Under the pieces are notes generated by a model, which saw nothing but the letters and a program-made list of their open reading frames with translations, made no database searches and was not told where the DNA came from. From contig CM076652.1 of the NCBI GenBank assembly GCA_038496675.1, positions 13,130,948 through 13,194,947 on the forward strand: DNA of 64,000 bases, written 5' to 3'. Source of the stretch: Rachycentron canadum. Lineage: Eukaryota > Chordata > Actinopteri > Carangiformes > Rachycentridae. Below are positions 23,701 to 37,900 of this stretch, piece by piece. Made by a program: the position numbers and the translations under genes. Within the stretch, counting starts at the first letter, position 1. The number at the start of each line of letters is the position of its first letter.

Positions 23701-26700
23701 CTCCAACTGACGCCATTGGAACACCTGAGGTTTAGGGAAAAGACACGCTCTTCAGGGCTGTTCACACAAAAAGATGCTTCACATTAAATCCACACAGCTT
23801 TCAGTCAAATCCTCTGTTCTCTCCTCTATATGTTCCAATTTGTATTGAAAAAAAAAATGGATAAGGATGACCTCACTCTGGAGAAAGACAGCGTGAGAGG
23901 GAGGAGGCTTTCTTTCCTCGCCTCAGCTTTAGTTTTTTTCTCTTTTCCGTCCGTTTTATGAACCATCAGCTTCTCTTTAAATGAAGTTAAAGCCAGCTGG
24001 GTGAGAAAGTTTCCCCCAAGACGTATTCCACAGCATGTGTGTATCTGAAATCCTCCCAGGCGCAAGGGAACAGAAAGTTTTCAGATGGTGGGTGTTCACC
24101 ATCTGTAGGCATATGCGTGTGTGTGTGTGTGTGTGTGTTGGTGGAGAGAAAATGTGTAAAGTTAAGTTTCTTCCTCTCCTGAAGCTTTGCTGTGAGAGTG
24201 CAGGAGGGAGGGGGCGTTTGTGTTTCCCCTCCTCCTGACCCCTCCTCCCTCCCTAAGGGACTGTTCTTCCTGCTCTGGGCTCTGTGGTTGGGAGGTGTGT
24301 GTGTGGGGTCAGGGGAGGAGTAATGATGGGGGAGAGAAGCCTTCTGTGGCCCCTGCAATTGAAGTGCCCTTGCTTTGTTTTGTGTGTGTGTGTGTGTGTG
24401 TGTGCGCGCGCACACTCACACTCACAAAGTTTGGGTCTGGTTCTTGTTAGAGAAAAGGTAAAGGAGTGTGGGCTGAACACAAGAGGGCCTGCATCTATCA
24501 GCTGGAGCAGTCATGCAGACACACTCAAAACCTCTGACGGCTGCCGTCCAGCTATTAATGAGGAAAGTAAAACTGAGCTTCAAGAACGGACAAACAAGAG
24601 AAAAGAAACAAAGTAAAAGCTAAGACCCAACTATGACAGGATGAGGGAGGAAAATAGGAGAAAGGGAGCTCAGGGAGGAAGAGGTCACAGCCCAGGAATT
24701 TTAACAGCCTAGGAAAACAATGGACAGAGAGATGAGGGGGAGGAAAGGGGAGGAGGGTGAGAAATATTATGAAAAAAGGATGTAATGTATGTATTTATGT
24801 GTTGCAGTAGTTATGCACTGATGTGTATGTAGTGCACGAGCTTGAGGAAAGCAAACCTGTGCCCTTATCAAAACTCTTTCTGTACCGTACATTTTAAATG
24901 GAGTGTGAAGTGCTAATGTAGCATGGTGCTAAATATACCGGGCAGGGTAGATAGTGAGAGTGACTGTGTGTGTGTGTGTGTGCGTGCGCGCATTTTGGCT
25001 ACATATGGACCAGAGCTGTAGAGATTAGATAGGTGTTTGTAACTGTGTTCAGGCACAAGACCACAAAAGCTGTCCTCGCAGAGCTGCTGTAACTTTGATA
25101 GTGGACTTTGATGTTTCACGATAATCTATACGTGTGTGTTGGGTTCAAAGCAGTCACAGGATTTACAACAAATGCCACAAAAGTTGCTCCAGAGTTTAAA
25201 ATTAGACATTTTTGTTGCGATTACAGTGCTGCTTCCAAAAGTGCTCAAGTTACATAAGCCTTTGTAGTCTGTGTGACTACTTAGTGAATATCTGATAAAA
25301 ACATGCTGACAGCTTCTCTCTCAGGAACTCTGCTGAAGGTACTCCTGTTGTTAAGAAGAGGATGTTGCATGTGTGCATGCATATGCTATAAATCCTCTTC
25401 CTTTGACTGTGAGACACTGGCACAATTTTTAACAATTATTATTCATAAACAACTGGGTGCTCACTGGCACAGACCCATCTGTCCCATAATAATGCTTGTG
25501 CTCCTGAACGTACATCCATTATGGATGAAAAGGTCAGATTTGATAGAGTACAAAGGCCTTTATTCTGTGTACTGAACTCCCTGTGGACTCAAAGAAAAGA
25601 GTTTAGAATAGAAGAATAGTAAAGGCCACAGTAACTATGATGCCAGGTATTATTCCTTTCTAAAGTTGGATCTGAGGGTCCATTGTTTTACCCATAGGTG
25701 GGGTTCTAGTAAGCAATACTATAGCCACCAGTTGTCACGGTGATGAAGATACACTCTGGGGGCACTTCCTGTTGTTTGAGTATTGGTTGTGGTTTTTGGA
25801 GGGAGGACATTTATGGAAAAACAAATCAGAACAGGCTGTAGCTGCCTATGTGCCCTAAATAAATCACATACAGAAGTTAAATAAGTTAGTGGGTGGTGGG
25901 TGTGTATTCTCTGCAGACTGCAGAAAATTATAAATGAGTTAATATCCAGTGAAATGCATATGGGATGATAATAAATAACACCATACTTTGCTGCATTTGA
26001 AACTTTCTTGCGGCTTCATCAGTGTTCACAGAAGCTTTTCTATGTTAGACTTAAGTCAATCAGTCAGGTAGTTAGTCTATAACCTTTGCCTAAATGAGTC
26101 AGAGCACAGTAATGAGGCATTAGTATAGTGTGTGGTTAGGTTGTAAACCCCTGTCTGCGTGTATTGTATATGTCTGCATGTGGCCTGTGGTAAGCAGAGT
26201 GGGGAAAAGTATTTTAACATCCCTAAATGAACATGAATGGTGCAGGAGTTGGTTTGCATTTAGAAACAACAGGAACTCCCCTTGTAGAGACTAATTAAAC
26301 ACAACTGTCTCCAGTACAACACATCCATTATAGCAAAACTCAAAATTACTTAATAATGAATTTAAGAAAATTTGATTGTAAAGAAAGATGGTCATTGGCC
26401 CAAAATATCTCATAATTAGTGCCCTGCCTCTACCTCAGTGAGTCACAGCACTGAAAACAGTGATAACCTAGTGATTACCCTCTGAGTCAGTGGTTACTGG
26501 TACTGGACAGGCAGACTGACTAATAACCTAATCAACCGCTCTTCCTCTAGTCTGTTGAAACAGGGATGACCCTCATTATAAACATAACATACAAAGCTCC
26601 TAGTGACCTCTCTGAGTCTCTTCCTGTGAAAAAGTTTTTGAAAGAAGCAACACCCAGTGTTTTTTATCTGCCTTATTACTGAAAAAAATCCTTAACAGTG

Positions 26701-29700
26701 TTCACTGAACATATGTGTGTTATGGATGGAAGGAGAATGAGAAAGAGAAATAGTAAGAGGGAAAGAAGAAAAGAGAAAAAAGTGGGGAGGGGGTCAGCAC
26801 TGAAGCAAACCAATGACTCACACTGACTGTTGCTATGGCAGCTGAATGCTTGATAAGTCACTTGTGTAGCAATCTTATTAAGTCTTTCTTCCCTCTACCT
26901 TTCCATCTTCTTTGTTGTTTCTGGCATTTAAACTCTGTTCAACCTCCCATACGTGGTGAGGTACAGAAACCCATGCTTTGTGACCTTTTCACAGGCTTCT
27001 TAGCATGATCTTGTGTTTGTGTCTGTGAGATAAAGGGGACTGTGTCGCAGGTGGACAGCTATTTTTTCTAACACCATGATGATTTAACTTGACTTGTAGT
27101 AGTTGTGAATGAGGAAAGAATGAGGGCTTCGTGGTAAGACAAGCTTGTGGACTGGAATGTACGAAACAAGACACATGTGCACGAACATACTGCACCATGT
27201 TAACGCCAAACAAGAATGTTGTGGCAGACAGGAAGTGCAGGAAGTGCTCATCAGGATGGTGAGTTCAGAGTCCATTTCAGTTTCTGTCTGTTCCTGTGTT
27301 CATTTGCAAGTGAACATGTGGTTTTATGAGCAACAGTATATCTTTATACATGTCTCAGAGCCTCTTGGTGATCAGTCACTACAGAGGGATAGTGTTAACC
27401 CCATTAACACCATATGAGACAAGGCTAAATGCAAGAGATGAAGGTCCTAAACACGACTGGGGGTCAAAGGTGTGGTAAGAAAGGCTTTCAGAGACGAGCC
27501 ACTGGGTGCAGAGAGTGGGAGGAGGACTTCATCCACAGAAGGACAGAAATAAAAGCAGGACAGGATGCAAAACATTCCAAGACTGAACGTCTCCAGACAG
27601 TAGTATTTGTTCTGCATTGTTCATGCTCTTTCCAAAGACAATATCCTGACTCACTGAATGGAAAAATGGACAGTGGTGACAATGACAGACATAGACCATC
27701 TGAAGCAGCACATTATTTATATTAACCATAAACTTGTCTTTTAAAAAATGGGTGAAAGAAGATAAGATATATTGGAACTTTATTATGGTGTCAATAGGGC
27801 TAGTATACCCATTCATTGATTAATGCTTATTGAAAAAGAAGCCAAAAGTTGTACTGTGGACAGTTTAGTTGTGGTGACAAAAGATTAGAGGGAGCATCAT
27901 CTCACCTTCCTGGGCTTGACCTTGTCCTGATGGTCATACTGAAAGATGCCTTTATAGCTCAGACCCAACCACCATGGAATCCCCTGCTTGTCCTAAAACA
28001 CATAACAAAAAAATACCTCAGGAGAAGTTGTGCATGTGTGTAAGGCTGACTGAGAGAGAAAGAAAAAGATAAATATTGGTAGTGAAAGAAAGACAAAGTA
28101 CTATCCCTAAATCCAAACTGCCTGCTTGCGGGTCCAGAGTGAACAAAAATGTGTGTGGTGCGGGCATGCATGTGAAAAAAAGAGTAGTAAAACTGTACCT
28201 TTACAGCATAGTAATGCACTCCATATGTGGGCAGAGACTCTACAATGCTCATATAACTGTGAGGGACAGAGAGACAGAAATGTAAGACTTACAGAGAACA
28301 CAAGCTTCTAGGGGTAACATAACCTGGCACGCACACACACACACTTACTTGACAATAGCTTGCCCTCTGGACTGCCCACTGAGCTTCTTGTAATGCTCTA
28401 TGACCCGGTCTTCACTGTAAGACAGCACAATAAGGGATTGAAAAGGAAAATTATTAAGAAGGAGGAAAACAAGACAAGGAGTGCTTGTGCAGTTTTCTGA
28501 TGGATTTCTGGATGATGGACTAGTCTCTTACCAGTAGGCCAGAGATGGGTGCTCCTTGAGGGCTTGGGTGGGCAAAGCAGGCAGTTTTTTAAGGTCAGAC
28601 CTGGTTGCATCATTACTGGAAGGGAAAAACCACAAGACATGATCAACACTGCGTCTGCTAAAGTGATCATTCGCTGCTGTAGGCAGAACAGTTTCATGCA
28701 AACACTGACCATACCTCTAAGCTGTAGAAAGTTGAAAACTTACATATTTAGCATAACAAGTTAAAGAAAAACAGATTTTCTTAAAAATGAAATGTTAACT
28801 TTGGAAAATTGTGGAGAGTGGAACTACAATCAGTGAAGAGGAATGAATACTGATGGTCTCAATACCCTCTATTTCTGAGATTGGGCACTGAATTATTCTG
28901 AACAGCTGCAGAAACACAGACAGTTGGAATCCCAGGAGAGAAAAAAGGGACATAAATACAGTCTCAAGCATGAGAGATAAACAAATGAAGATAAAAGGAG
29001 ATAAAAAAGGGATGGAAGAAGTAAAGATAAAGACAGAGTAAATGAGACAGGGAATCACACAGAGACTTGGCTCCAGATTCAGTTTTCAGACCTCCAGTGG
29101 CAGGAGGTCTTAATACCCCACTCTAATCCTTTAGCCTCCCCCCAGCCCTTGTCGAGGCCATGGAGGATTGGGGAAAGCCCTGGGAACATGACAACGCATG
29201 AGCTAAAGCTCTGGAAGAGATCCATCCCTCCACCCTACGCGGCTGTTCTCCAATGTCTGGACACAGCTGTGAATATAGATTTGTTGATATCCATTCAAGT
29301 AACTACTCGTTAGGTGTGTGTTTGCATTACACACAATGAAAGGGCAGGTTCAATTGAGCAAAAAATTGAAAAAAACACTGTGTGCGCACCATGGCACATT
29401 CATCTTCACAAGTGACTAAATCATATGGCTTATTTTTCTTTAAATAGTTTTAAATGTGTGGGTAAACACAGCTTATTTCCAATAATTTCACTTGTTGCAT
29501 GATCCCTAAAAGAAACTGATTCATGTGACTGATATCAGAAAATTACCCTTGATTTAGTGATTTTTTTTTTTTTTTTTTCACACAAAAAATATTAAAAACA
29601 AATTAAAAACAATTCTCATTGTAATGGATACTTTTACAGGAGGGGCGGTGAGATATAGTAAGAGTGGAAGAGCAGTACAGTGTATGGTAATGAAGAGCAT

Positions 29701-32700
29701 TACAGAGGGCAGGGTCTGTTTTGAGAGGTATGTGTGCGGGAGGGGCAAGGAAAGTGGGAAGAGGGCGATAGGAATGCCTTAAGAGTGTGTCACATTCCAT
29801 CCCTCTGTGGGATATCGTGTTTATTTGCTCTTTTCACTGACGGAAATGAGGTCAGAGGTGATGGCTGCTGTAGTCTGTTATCTGTGCCACAACAAAGGGA
29901 TGAGGGGATGAGGGATGACACACATTCACGCCAGCATCACTCAGATGTACGTCTCGAGAACCACATGTGGGCTGTAGCTCACGGCACATCTGCAGGACTG
30001 TAAAGCTGCAGGATTAAACTCATGAGTTTAAGACTGATATTACTTAAATTCATATCAGGAAATCTTTCAAGTCCAACTAGTAAAAGTGGGTGAAGCAAAG
30101 TGGAACAGGGGTGGCAGGAAAGAAGGAAGGAGAGATCAGAAACAAAGACAGTGCTCAGTGATGATATTGTTTCTATTGCCCCTCTGTCAGTTCCTCTCCC
30201 CACTGAATCAACATGTATTAACCCAGCAACTCCTGGCACTAAGAAATAGACATAGCATCCAGCGCATAAACCAATTATTCTCAAAACGTTTTGTTAGTTT
30301 TAAGCCTGCTCTGTGGCAGCATGTTAGATTTTCAATTAGGAAAACAACAGCAATACAGCTAAGAGAATAAAGATGGGAAAGAAAACTTTAAAACTAACAA
30401 CATCACAATGTGCCCAATCACCACAATGATTGCTACAGAGCAATATATTACACGAGTCCTCGATGTGGTTTCGGAGGCCTTGTGAATGCTGTGGTCTGTC
30501 ACTGCACTCTCACTTTTATGAGGGAAGTTTCCTGGGTTGGACCAATTTGATTACACATATGATTTCCTGGTGAGTGAGTCTGGTGCAAAGATGGTCACCT
30601 CCTTGACATAAACAACCTGATCCACAGGCTTAAAAGGAGATGAGTTTATTCTAATCATAATTAACCTGATATAGATTTGATAGATCAATGTGTTTTCCTC
30701 GACATATTCTTTCTTGTTATCAAAAGGGGAGGAGTCTAATATGCTTTTAAACAATTTGGAGCACTGGAACACTTTTAATCATCACCATGACCTGTCCTCT
30801 TAACACTCCCAGCGACAAGGACAGATGCTTATACATTGCATAATGATGATGATTAATGTGTGCTTACCTGGTGAAATCACCTTTAGCCTCCTGTTGAACA
30901 CAAAAGGAAAGAGAAAAGTAGTGAGAGGACAATTTACCTACATGGATATGTGACCATAAGATTTGTTTTTATGTTCTGTTTGCATAGTTTAAAATGCAGT
31001 CTGGTCCTGTGCCCTAAAATCAGAGAGAAACTTTAAACCTCCATCTAGAGTGGAACCTCTGAAGGCCTACAGTACAAATACCTGATACTGTGCATCTGCA
31101 CCTACACAAGAGCCACACGGACTCACACAGAAACACACACAAATGCACACAGAAAATCAGCCCAGTCTATGTGGAACACGACCTTGTAGTTAATAGACTA
31201 ACCTGCTCTGAGAAAGGGAAAGGAGCAAGTAAGAGCTGGAGCTGAGTAGAAAAAAACAAGATATCTGGAAAGACACCCACACTGTCACACACACACAAAC
31301 AGACTCTATCTTACTTGTAGAATGTAGGAAGCCAATTCGAAGACAACCTCACTGTCCACTTCAATAAGCTCCTGCAAAGAAAGGATAAAAGAGGAGAGAG
31401 CGCATGGGCTATGAATGATACATTTTCTTTCTGCTGGCATCAAGTAAATAAAACACACACTGTGCTGATGTTCGGGAGTAAAAGTGGACGTGCCTCTAAT
31501 CATCATCCACTTCTCCAAGATCGGTTGGTGGTTCCTTTCATCTTCCTACCACTCCCCCTCTGTTTTTCCTCTCTCCCTTCTCTAATTTCACGACCTCTTC
31601 ATGTGGATGGAGCTCAGAGATTAGAGGCAAAGTGAAGGGGGTTGGGAAAAGGGGTTTAGGGGTTGAGGGTAGGCATGGATGCTCTGGTTTCTTTTTTTTT
31701 TTTAAATGCATTACTGATTCTAATGGAGAATCTGAGGCACATCTGAGCCTAATGAGAATCTGAGGAGGAAGAAGGAAGAAGGCAGAGAGGTGCAAGCAAG
31801 GTTGATTTAATCTAGTCCCTGTGTGCCAAAGATTTTGGGCTGCATTGAAAATTCTTAAACTGCATAGTGTTGGTTTAGATTATGTACTTCAACAACAATG
31901 TGCTTATAGATATATACAAATCTATGCTTTGTGTCCACTGAAGGGGAGAATGATATGGGTTAGTGTGCAGTGAGTAGCGGGTCACGTATGCCAGGAATGT
32001 TTCCTTCACAATCCACCTCTTAATTGGTTGGGAGATCAGACAGCCAGGATGAAACACTAGACAGAACAAACCCACCCTGGGTGGTACATCAAGGGTGGCT
32101 ACAAATCATTACACAGTGTGTGTTTTTGTACTGTATGCATCCCATTCCCACAGCATACCAGAAGATGTTTCTCATGCCTTACACAAACAATGACTGAAAA
32201 TCCTGAGCCACTATGTTGTAGCTACTGCAGAATGTTTACATAAAATATCTAAAATACTATGTGATATTTCTTCCCCCGCTGTCTTTTTGCCTGTGTCGCT
32301 CTGAGGTTGCAAGGATAATCTATGACTGGAACTAGTGGGGAGGTCATTTATACTTCACAGTGATGTCTGGCTAATCATCTTATCAGGGTTGACATGGTCA
32401 GGTATGGTTCAGCTATCTTCTTCATGGACATTTTCAAAGAGCTAAAGGTTGTTCTTGTTCCATGTTTTAGCTATGGAAATTGTCCACACCATCAGCATTG
32501 TATGCTATTTTAAAAAAAAAAACAAAAACACAATTGAATTGTAGGAAGAAAAATCTTTTGTTCTCTCCTTTTCATGGTTGATTTAAGCAAATAGTCTTGC
32601 TAACCTAGCTGGGCAGTTTGTCTATTGGTCTGTCTGTGTCTTGTTAGCAGCCACTTTCAGACATGCTCTGTGACTCTGTGAGAGTGAAATACAACTATTT

Positions 32701-34862
32701 ATAATGTTATTATAGTTACCATACAGGTTAATTACAACTCTGGGCTACTGCATGATGGAAAAAACAGTTTGGAATTTGACCATTCATTGCATATTGAATA
32801 CTGGGCAACAGCAAATAAGCCTCTAGGCTTACATTTACATTGTATAGCCAAAGCTAATTGTATAACGTCAGTACTGGACTAATCACCAGGAAGCAGAGAA
32901 AAAGATCAGTGTTATATTTTATATTTATATATATACCTCATTCTATTCTGTGTAGGTTTCTTTATTCTTAGACTGACAGATGGAGCAAGCTCTTTTAAAG
33001 GAGGGAGAGAATTGTAGTGGGAACACTGTGGTGTCAGGTGACACAAAACTGTGTAGGCCTCAACACAAAAAACTCATCAGGGATCATTAAGGGAATCAAT
33101 AAGGGATCTGATAAGCAAAATCGATAATGGCACTGGTATCAATAAAACCTTATCTATTCCCATCTCTGTTGCTAATGGACATTATGGTGACACATACATT
33201 GGCATATGGTGCTTAAACTTAATCAGCAACAACTTGGCTTCACCTATACAATCTTAAGCCTCCAACGTAAACTAAAGGTTTGTTTTACTATTTCACCACA
33301 GCACGACAGCTCTGTACCATACTGAACATGCATTCAACAAACCTTTAATTCATTTAAAACTTTGAACATTACAAATAAGAAATGCTAGCTCTGTGTTGAT
33401 TTATTGATGAGGCACAATATCAAAACCTACTAGACATTATTTGATTAAATATTTTCCCACTTTCAGCATAGAAAATAATGGGTCTTATGACATTATCATC
33501 TTCTACACAGCTTGTGCTAGGACATTTGTGACAATTATTTTCCTTTAGGCCACATACGCCCTCTTCTGGAAATAAAAAATAACTGCTTGACATTGAACAC
33601 TAACCAGACATTAGTATATCTAACAGGTAGACTAATGGCAAATAGGGTTATCAACTCACTGCTACTGGCAGAACGTGAACCAGTTAACCAGTTTAAACAA
33701 CAAATGGCCTTCTCTGAATGGGATATTATATATTGATCACTAAATATACAAAATACATGTATACTGCATATGTATGTGCCATACACTTCCATGTTCATTT
33801 TGTCATTGGAATATTTTTTGTGTAACTTGCAGTACATGTCAATTGTGAGGCCCAATTTTTAATATCATTTAAACAGTAAAATAAATATGCTTCAGCACTG
33901 ACAGATGGTAGTGAATGTGTCAAATTATTCAGTAGTTGCTGCAATGTGGTGCAGCACATAACACGATGAGTAACAGCTGATGAAAAATGGTTCACATTTT
34001 CTGCTTCACCAAATCAGAGTGGAGCACCAAAGTCCAAGCTGGCCTCTTGGGGTGTCTCTCTATTTAGAACCAGAAATGGGCTAATAAAGTGGAATACTTC
34101 TAGCAACATGAAGGCCCATAGTTCACATAATCACGGTGCTCCAGCCAAGAAGCAAACCTCGATTTTAGATACGAAATGTCAAAATATCCTACCTGTCCAC
34201 ATTTACAGCACTACACAATAAACAATACATTCCCTCACTGTCACAAGTTAATTGTGTTGCAATACGCATTACAGAAACAAAGTAATGAGTTTACCTTGTA
34301 GATGATGGACTTGGCATTAAGAAAAAACAGCTCAATAGTGGCATTGTCCTTCAGGTAGGATATGCTCTCTATGTAGAATCTGAAAACATAGAAGGAAAAG
34401 GCTCAATACACGTCAACAGCAAAGGCAACAAGGACCTTAGTTGACCTTGAATCCTGTGAGGAATCCTACAAATCCTATGAAGAAGATCATCGATTATTAT
34501 GTATTTCCTTCAGAAACAAGAAGGACAGATTTAACATGCAGGCTATGATTGATGTGGCAGAAATGGTGCAATGACCAAAAAGACCAGGAGGGGGCAGACA
34601 ATACCAAAGGCTGAACTGTATACAAATGTCCTTCCACTTCCCCTCAAACCAATTCTCTCTCTCACCATGGTCGCTGGCAATGATCCACTATTAGTTTGTA
34701 AGTGTGCGCACATTCCACAATCTGAATGTGCATGCATGTGTGCAAACACACACCCACACTCACAGGCAGATAGATTGAATGTGCACATGATGCAGTTCAC
34801 ACATTGTCTACCTATCTGCATCATCAGCAGTGTGTACTGATTCCACATGCACGTACAGGACT

Positions 34863-34945
<83 letters not shown>

Positions 34946-37900
34946 CTGGAGAGAGAAGCACAGTAACCCACTTCTACAGAGCGGTGAGCAGGAAACTAAC
35001 ATAATAATGCAGTCTAAATTTAGCTCATGAATGCATGAAGAGCCAGGGGGGAGCAAGGATGATACAGTAGGAAGCTATTCATCGTTAGGTCCTTTCTGAT
35101 GGAAATGCACATCAAAAAGATGATTTTTAGGTTTTGTCTTTTCTCAAGCCTCCCGTAAAATCGCCATAAAATTGCAAAGTAGCAACATATGGTCATATGT
35201 ATACAGGGATATATTCCTATATATTCCTGTAAGAGTGAATAATTTGACCTAAGCACAAGTTCCTCTGAACATACATGTGTTCATCTGTGTGCACATGAGT
35301 GTGTATTGGTATTGATTGAGAGGGACTGTAGGCGGATCAATATTGGAGGGCTTAAATCGCGTTAACCACTGAGCAGCAAGAGAGAATGAGAGGAACCTTG
35401 TCAATATTCAGTGTGAACATTTAATTAAAACCACCGTGTTGGTGAAACATACACACACTGCCAGCACAGCAGCAAGCATACAAACAGGCACCCACTGAAT
35501 CAGCAGGAGGTGGGCATCTGCCTTACATTCACTTGGAACACACAGATAACCCAAATACCACATAAGCATGCTGACATATTATGTGAATTCACCTGCACAG
35601 AGACACACACCTACACACAAACACAAAAAATCTTATATTGTGCTAATGAAAACAATATGCTCAGACTGATAATGGATTCAGGCCTGACATTTGGGCTGAT
35701 TGTTGTTCCATTTCAAGCCCTGAAACTGCATATATGTGTGTGATGCATGTGTCTAAGAAGGTAAGGGTGTGTGTGTGTGCGTGTGTGTCAGAGAGAGAAG
35801 GGGGGGGGGGGGGTTTGGGGTGCAGTCAGTGTGACATTTGGAGAGATTGAGGTTAGAGATTAGACTGAACTATAGGAGAGAAATAGTGTGATGAAGCCTC
35901 AAAATGGTGTCAGAGTTCACAATGTCACAGTGCCAGAACCACATCTTCAAACACCTATTAGTCTATGTAAATACACCCACAATGACCCTCACCCAGACCA
36001 ACACACCACCCCCTCCAAAGAGACACACACATGCACAATTGTTTTGTAGGTTTTTATATCTGAGGTAAAGACAGGGATTTTACATCAGTCAAACTCATCA
36101 AAAATGTTTGACATGGCCAAATAATAAATAATGGCAACCAAATATAATTATCTTGCATCTTTTGGTAACATCACTGTCATGTGTTGTACAATGATACCAT
36201 TGTTCATAAAATAGGGTGAACAATAGGTCTATGTGCTAAGGAAATTATTTCGATATGCAGCCATGGCATTGTGTCATTATTTGAGCTGTGTTGTAAATGT
36301 CAACTGGAAATGACTACTCAGTGACATTTTTTAGCAGGGTTTAAGTGCGTCACGTTACTATGTGCGTTGCTAACCAAGTCACAGTCCCTGGGGTGTATAT
36401 GACATCATCGAGATATGTTGGGGACAGAGAACAATCACTGGGCCCCTTACAAAGCCTTGGCTTTGCTGTTCGGTTTCTCACTTAGAGGGCCTGTATGTAT
36501 GTGTGTGTGTGTATATGTTCCTGTGTGTGTTTGGGGGCAGAGAATGGGTAAGGAGGGCTTTGTCTTTTCATTTCAGGCTAAGAAAGATCAGAAAATCTCT
36601 TCTCAGGTCAGGTGCTTTTTCAATAGCCTATTGAAGATAAAGCATCCACACACGCAAACAAAAAAAAAACACACACACAACTGTGCACTCTCTGTATTTC
36701 TGTCAAATCTACACACATGACCCAGTGCCTGGGAGTGAGTCAGGAGTGTTTTATATATGAGTGGGGCTATTGTATGAGCAGTACAAAGGGCTTGGAGAGG
36801 AGAGTGGGATTGTGAGGTTATTTCATAACCCTGTCACAACAGGTCATAGAAAAGCTGGCTTTTAACTGAGGAGATGACTCTAATACAGCAACAGCAATAA
36901 TAAGAGCTCACCGCAAGGGCTTCATCACACAAGTTGAGTTAAATACAATAATATTTTCCACCCTGTTAAACATTATACTCTATTATGAGTCTGCAACAGC
37001 TTTTGTCAAATTGCTTCTACATATAAATGCGCAGAAACGATGAGGCTTCTCTCCCAATGGGAAAGCATTCTGCTATCTTGTTTGGAGTACAGCACTTTGT
37101 AGTCACCGTAAGGCTATGTGAAGGGATTTGCATGTAGCGCATACTGATGAAGTCTAAGAGGCACATGATTGGCTGAGAGGCCCCCGTGGCGGGAGTTAAA
37201 CACTGGGGTCAAAGCAATTTCATAGGGGCCTGTCATAACTAACCTTGTTAATCTGTTCCCATTACCACATGAATGCATGTGCATAAACAACCATCTTTCT
37301 TTCTCTCTCCAACTTACATTCAAACAACATCTCCAATAAGAGACCATGTTACGTGTGAAGGAAGTACTTTAATTACTGAAGAAAAACTCACCTGACACAG
37401 AAGTAGAGGACGATGGGACCAGACTTCTTGGGAAACTCATGTTCTAATACCCTGCGGTCCAACTGCAGCCAACTAAAATGGCCCCTGATGAGACAAGACA
37501 GGCAAAACAATCAATCCGTGCTATTATTCAGAAATGTCTGAATATCAAACAAGGATACACAAAAACCTCAGCTCATGATGACACGGAAGACTTTTTTTGT
37601 TTTTCTGTTATTATTCCTTCCCCTCTATTTCCCCTAACTTCTCTCCCCCTCGCTACTCATTTCTCTCTCCCTCTCCAACAGAGAGGAAAACTGCAGAGAC
37701 AGCTTGTCACCCTGGTAACCCTACATGGTCTCCTGAGCAACTGAGCAACATCTCTCTCAAAGTCGCCCTCCTTCTGTCTCTGTCTCTCAATCTCCCTCCC
37801 CCCCCACACACACACAGTTTCTTTGACCACTGAGCAGTCAGCTTTGAGGCGTCTACTCTCCCCAGGCACACCTAACAAATCTACAAACCATAGAATTAGC

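Noticed and set aside
34543..34971. Open frame rich in CV repeats
   Set aside because: It is generated by the CA/TG microsatellite.
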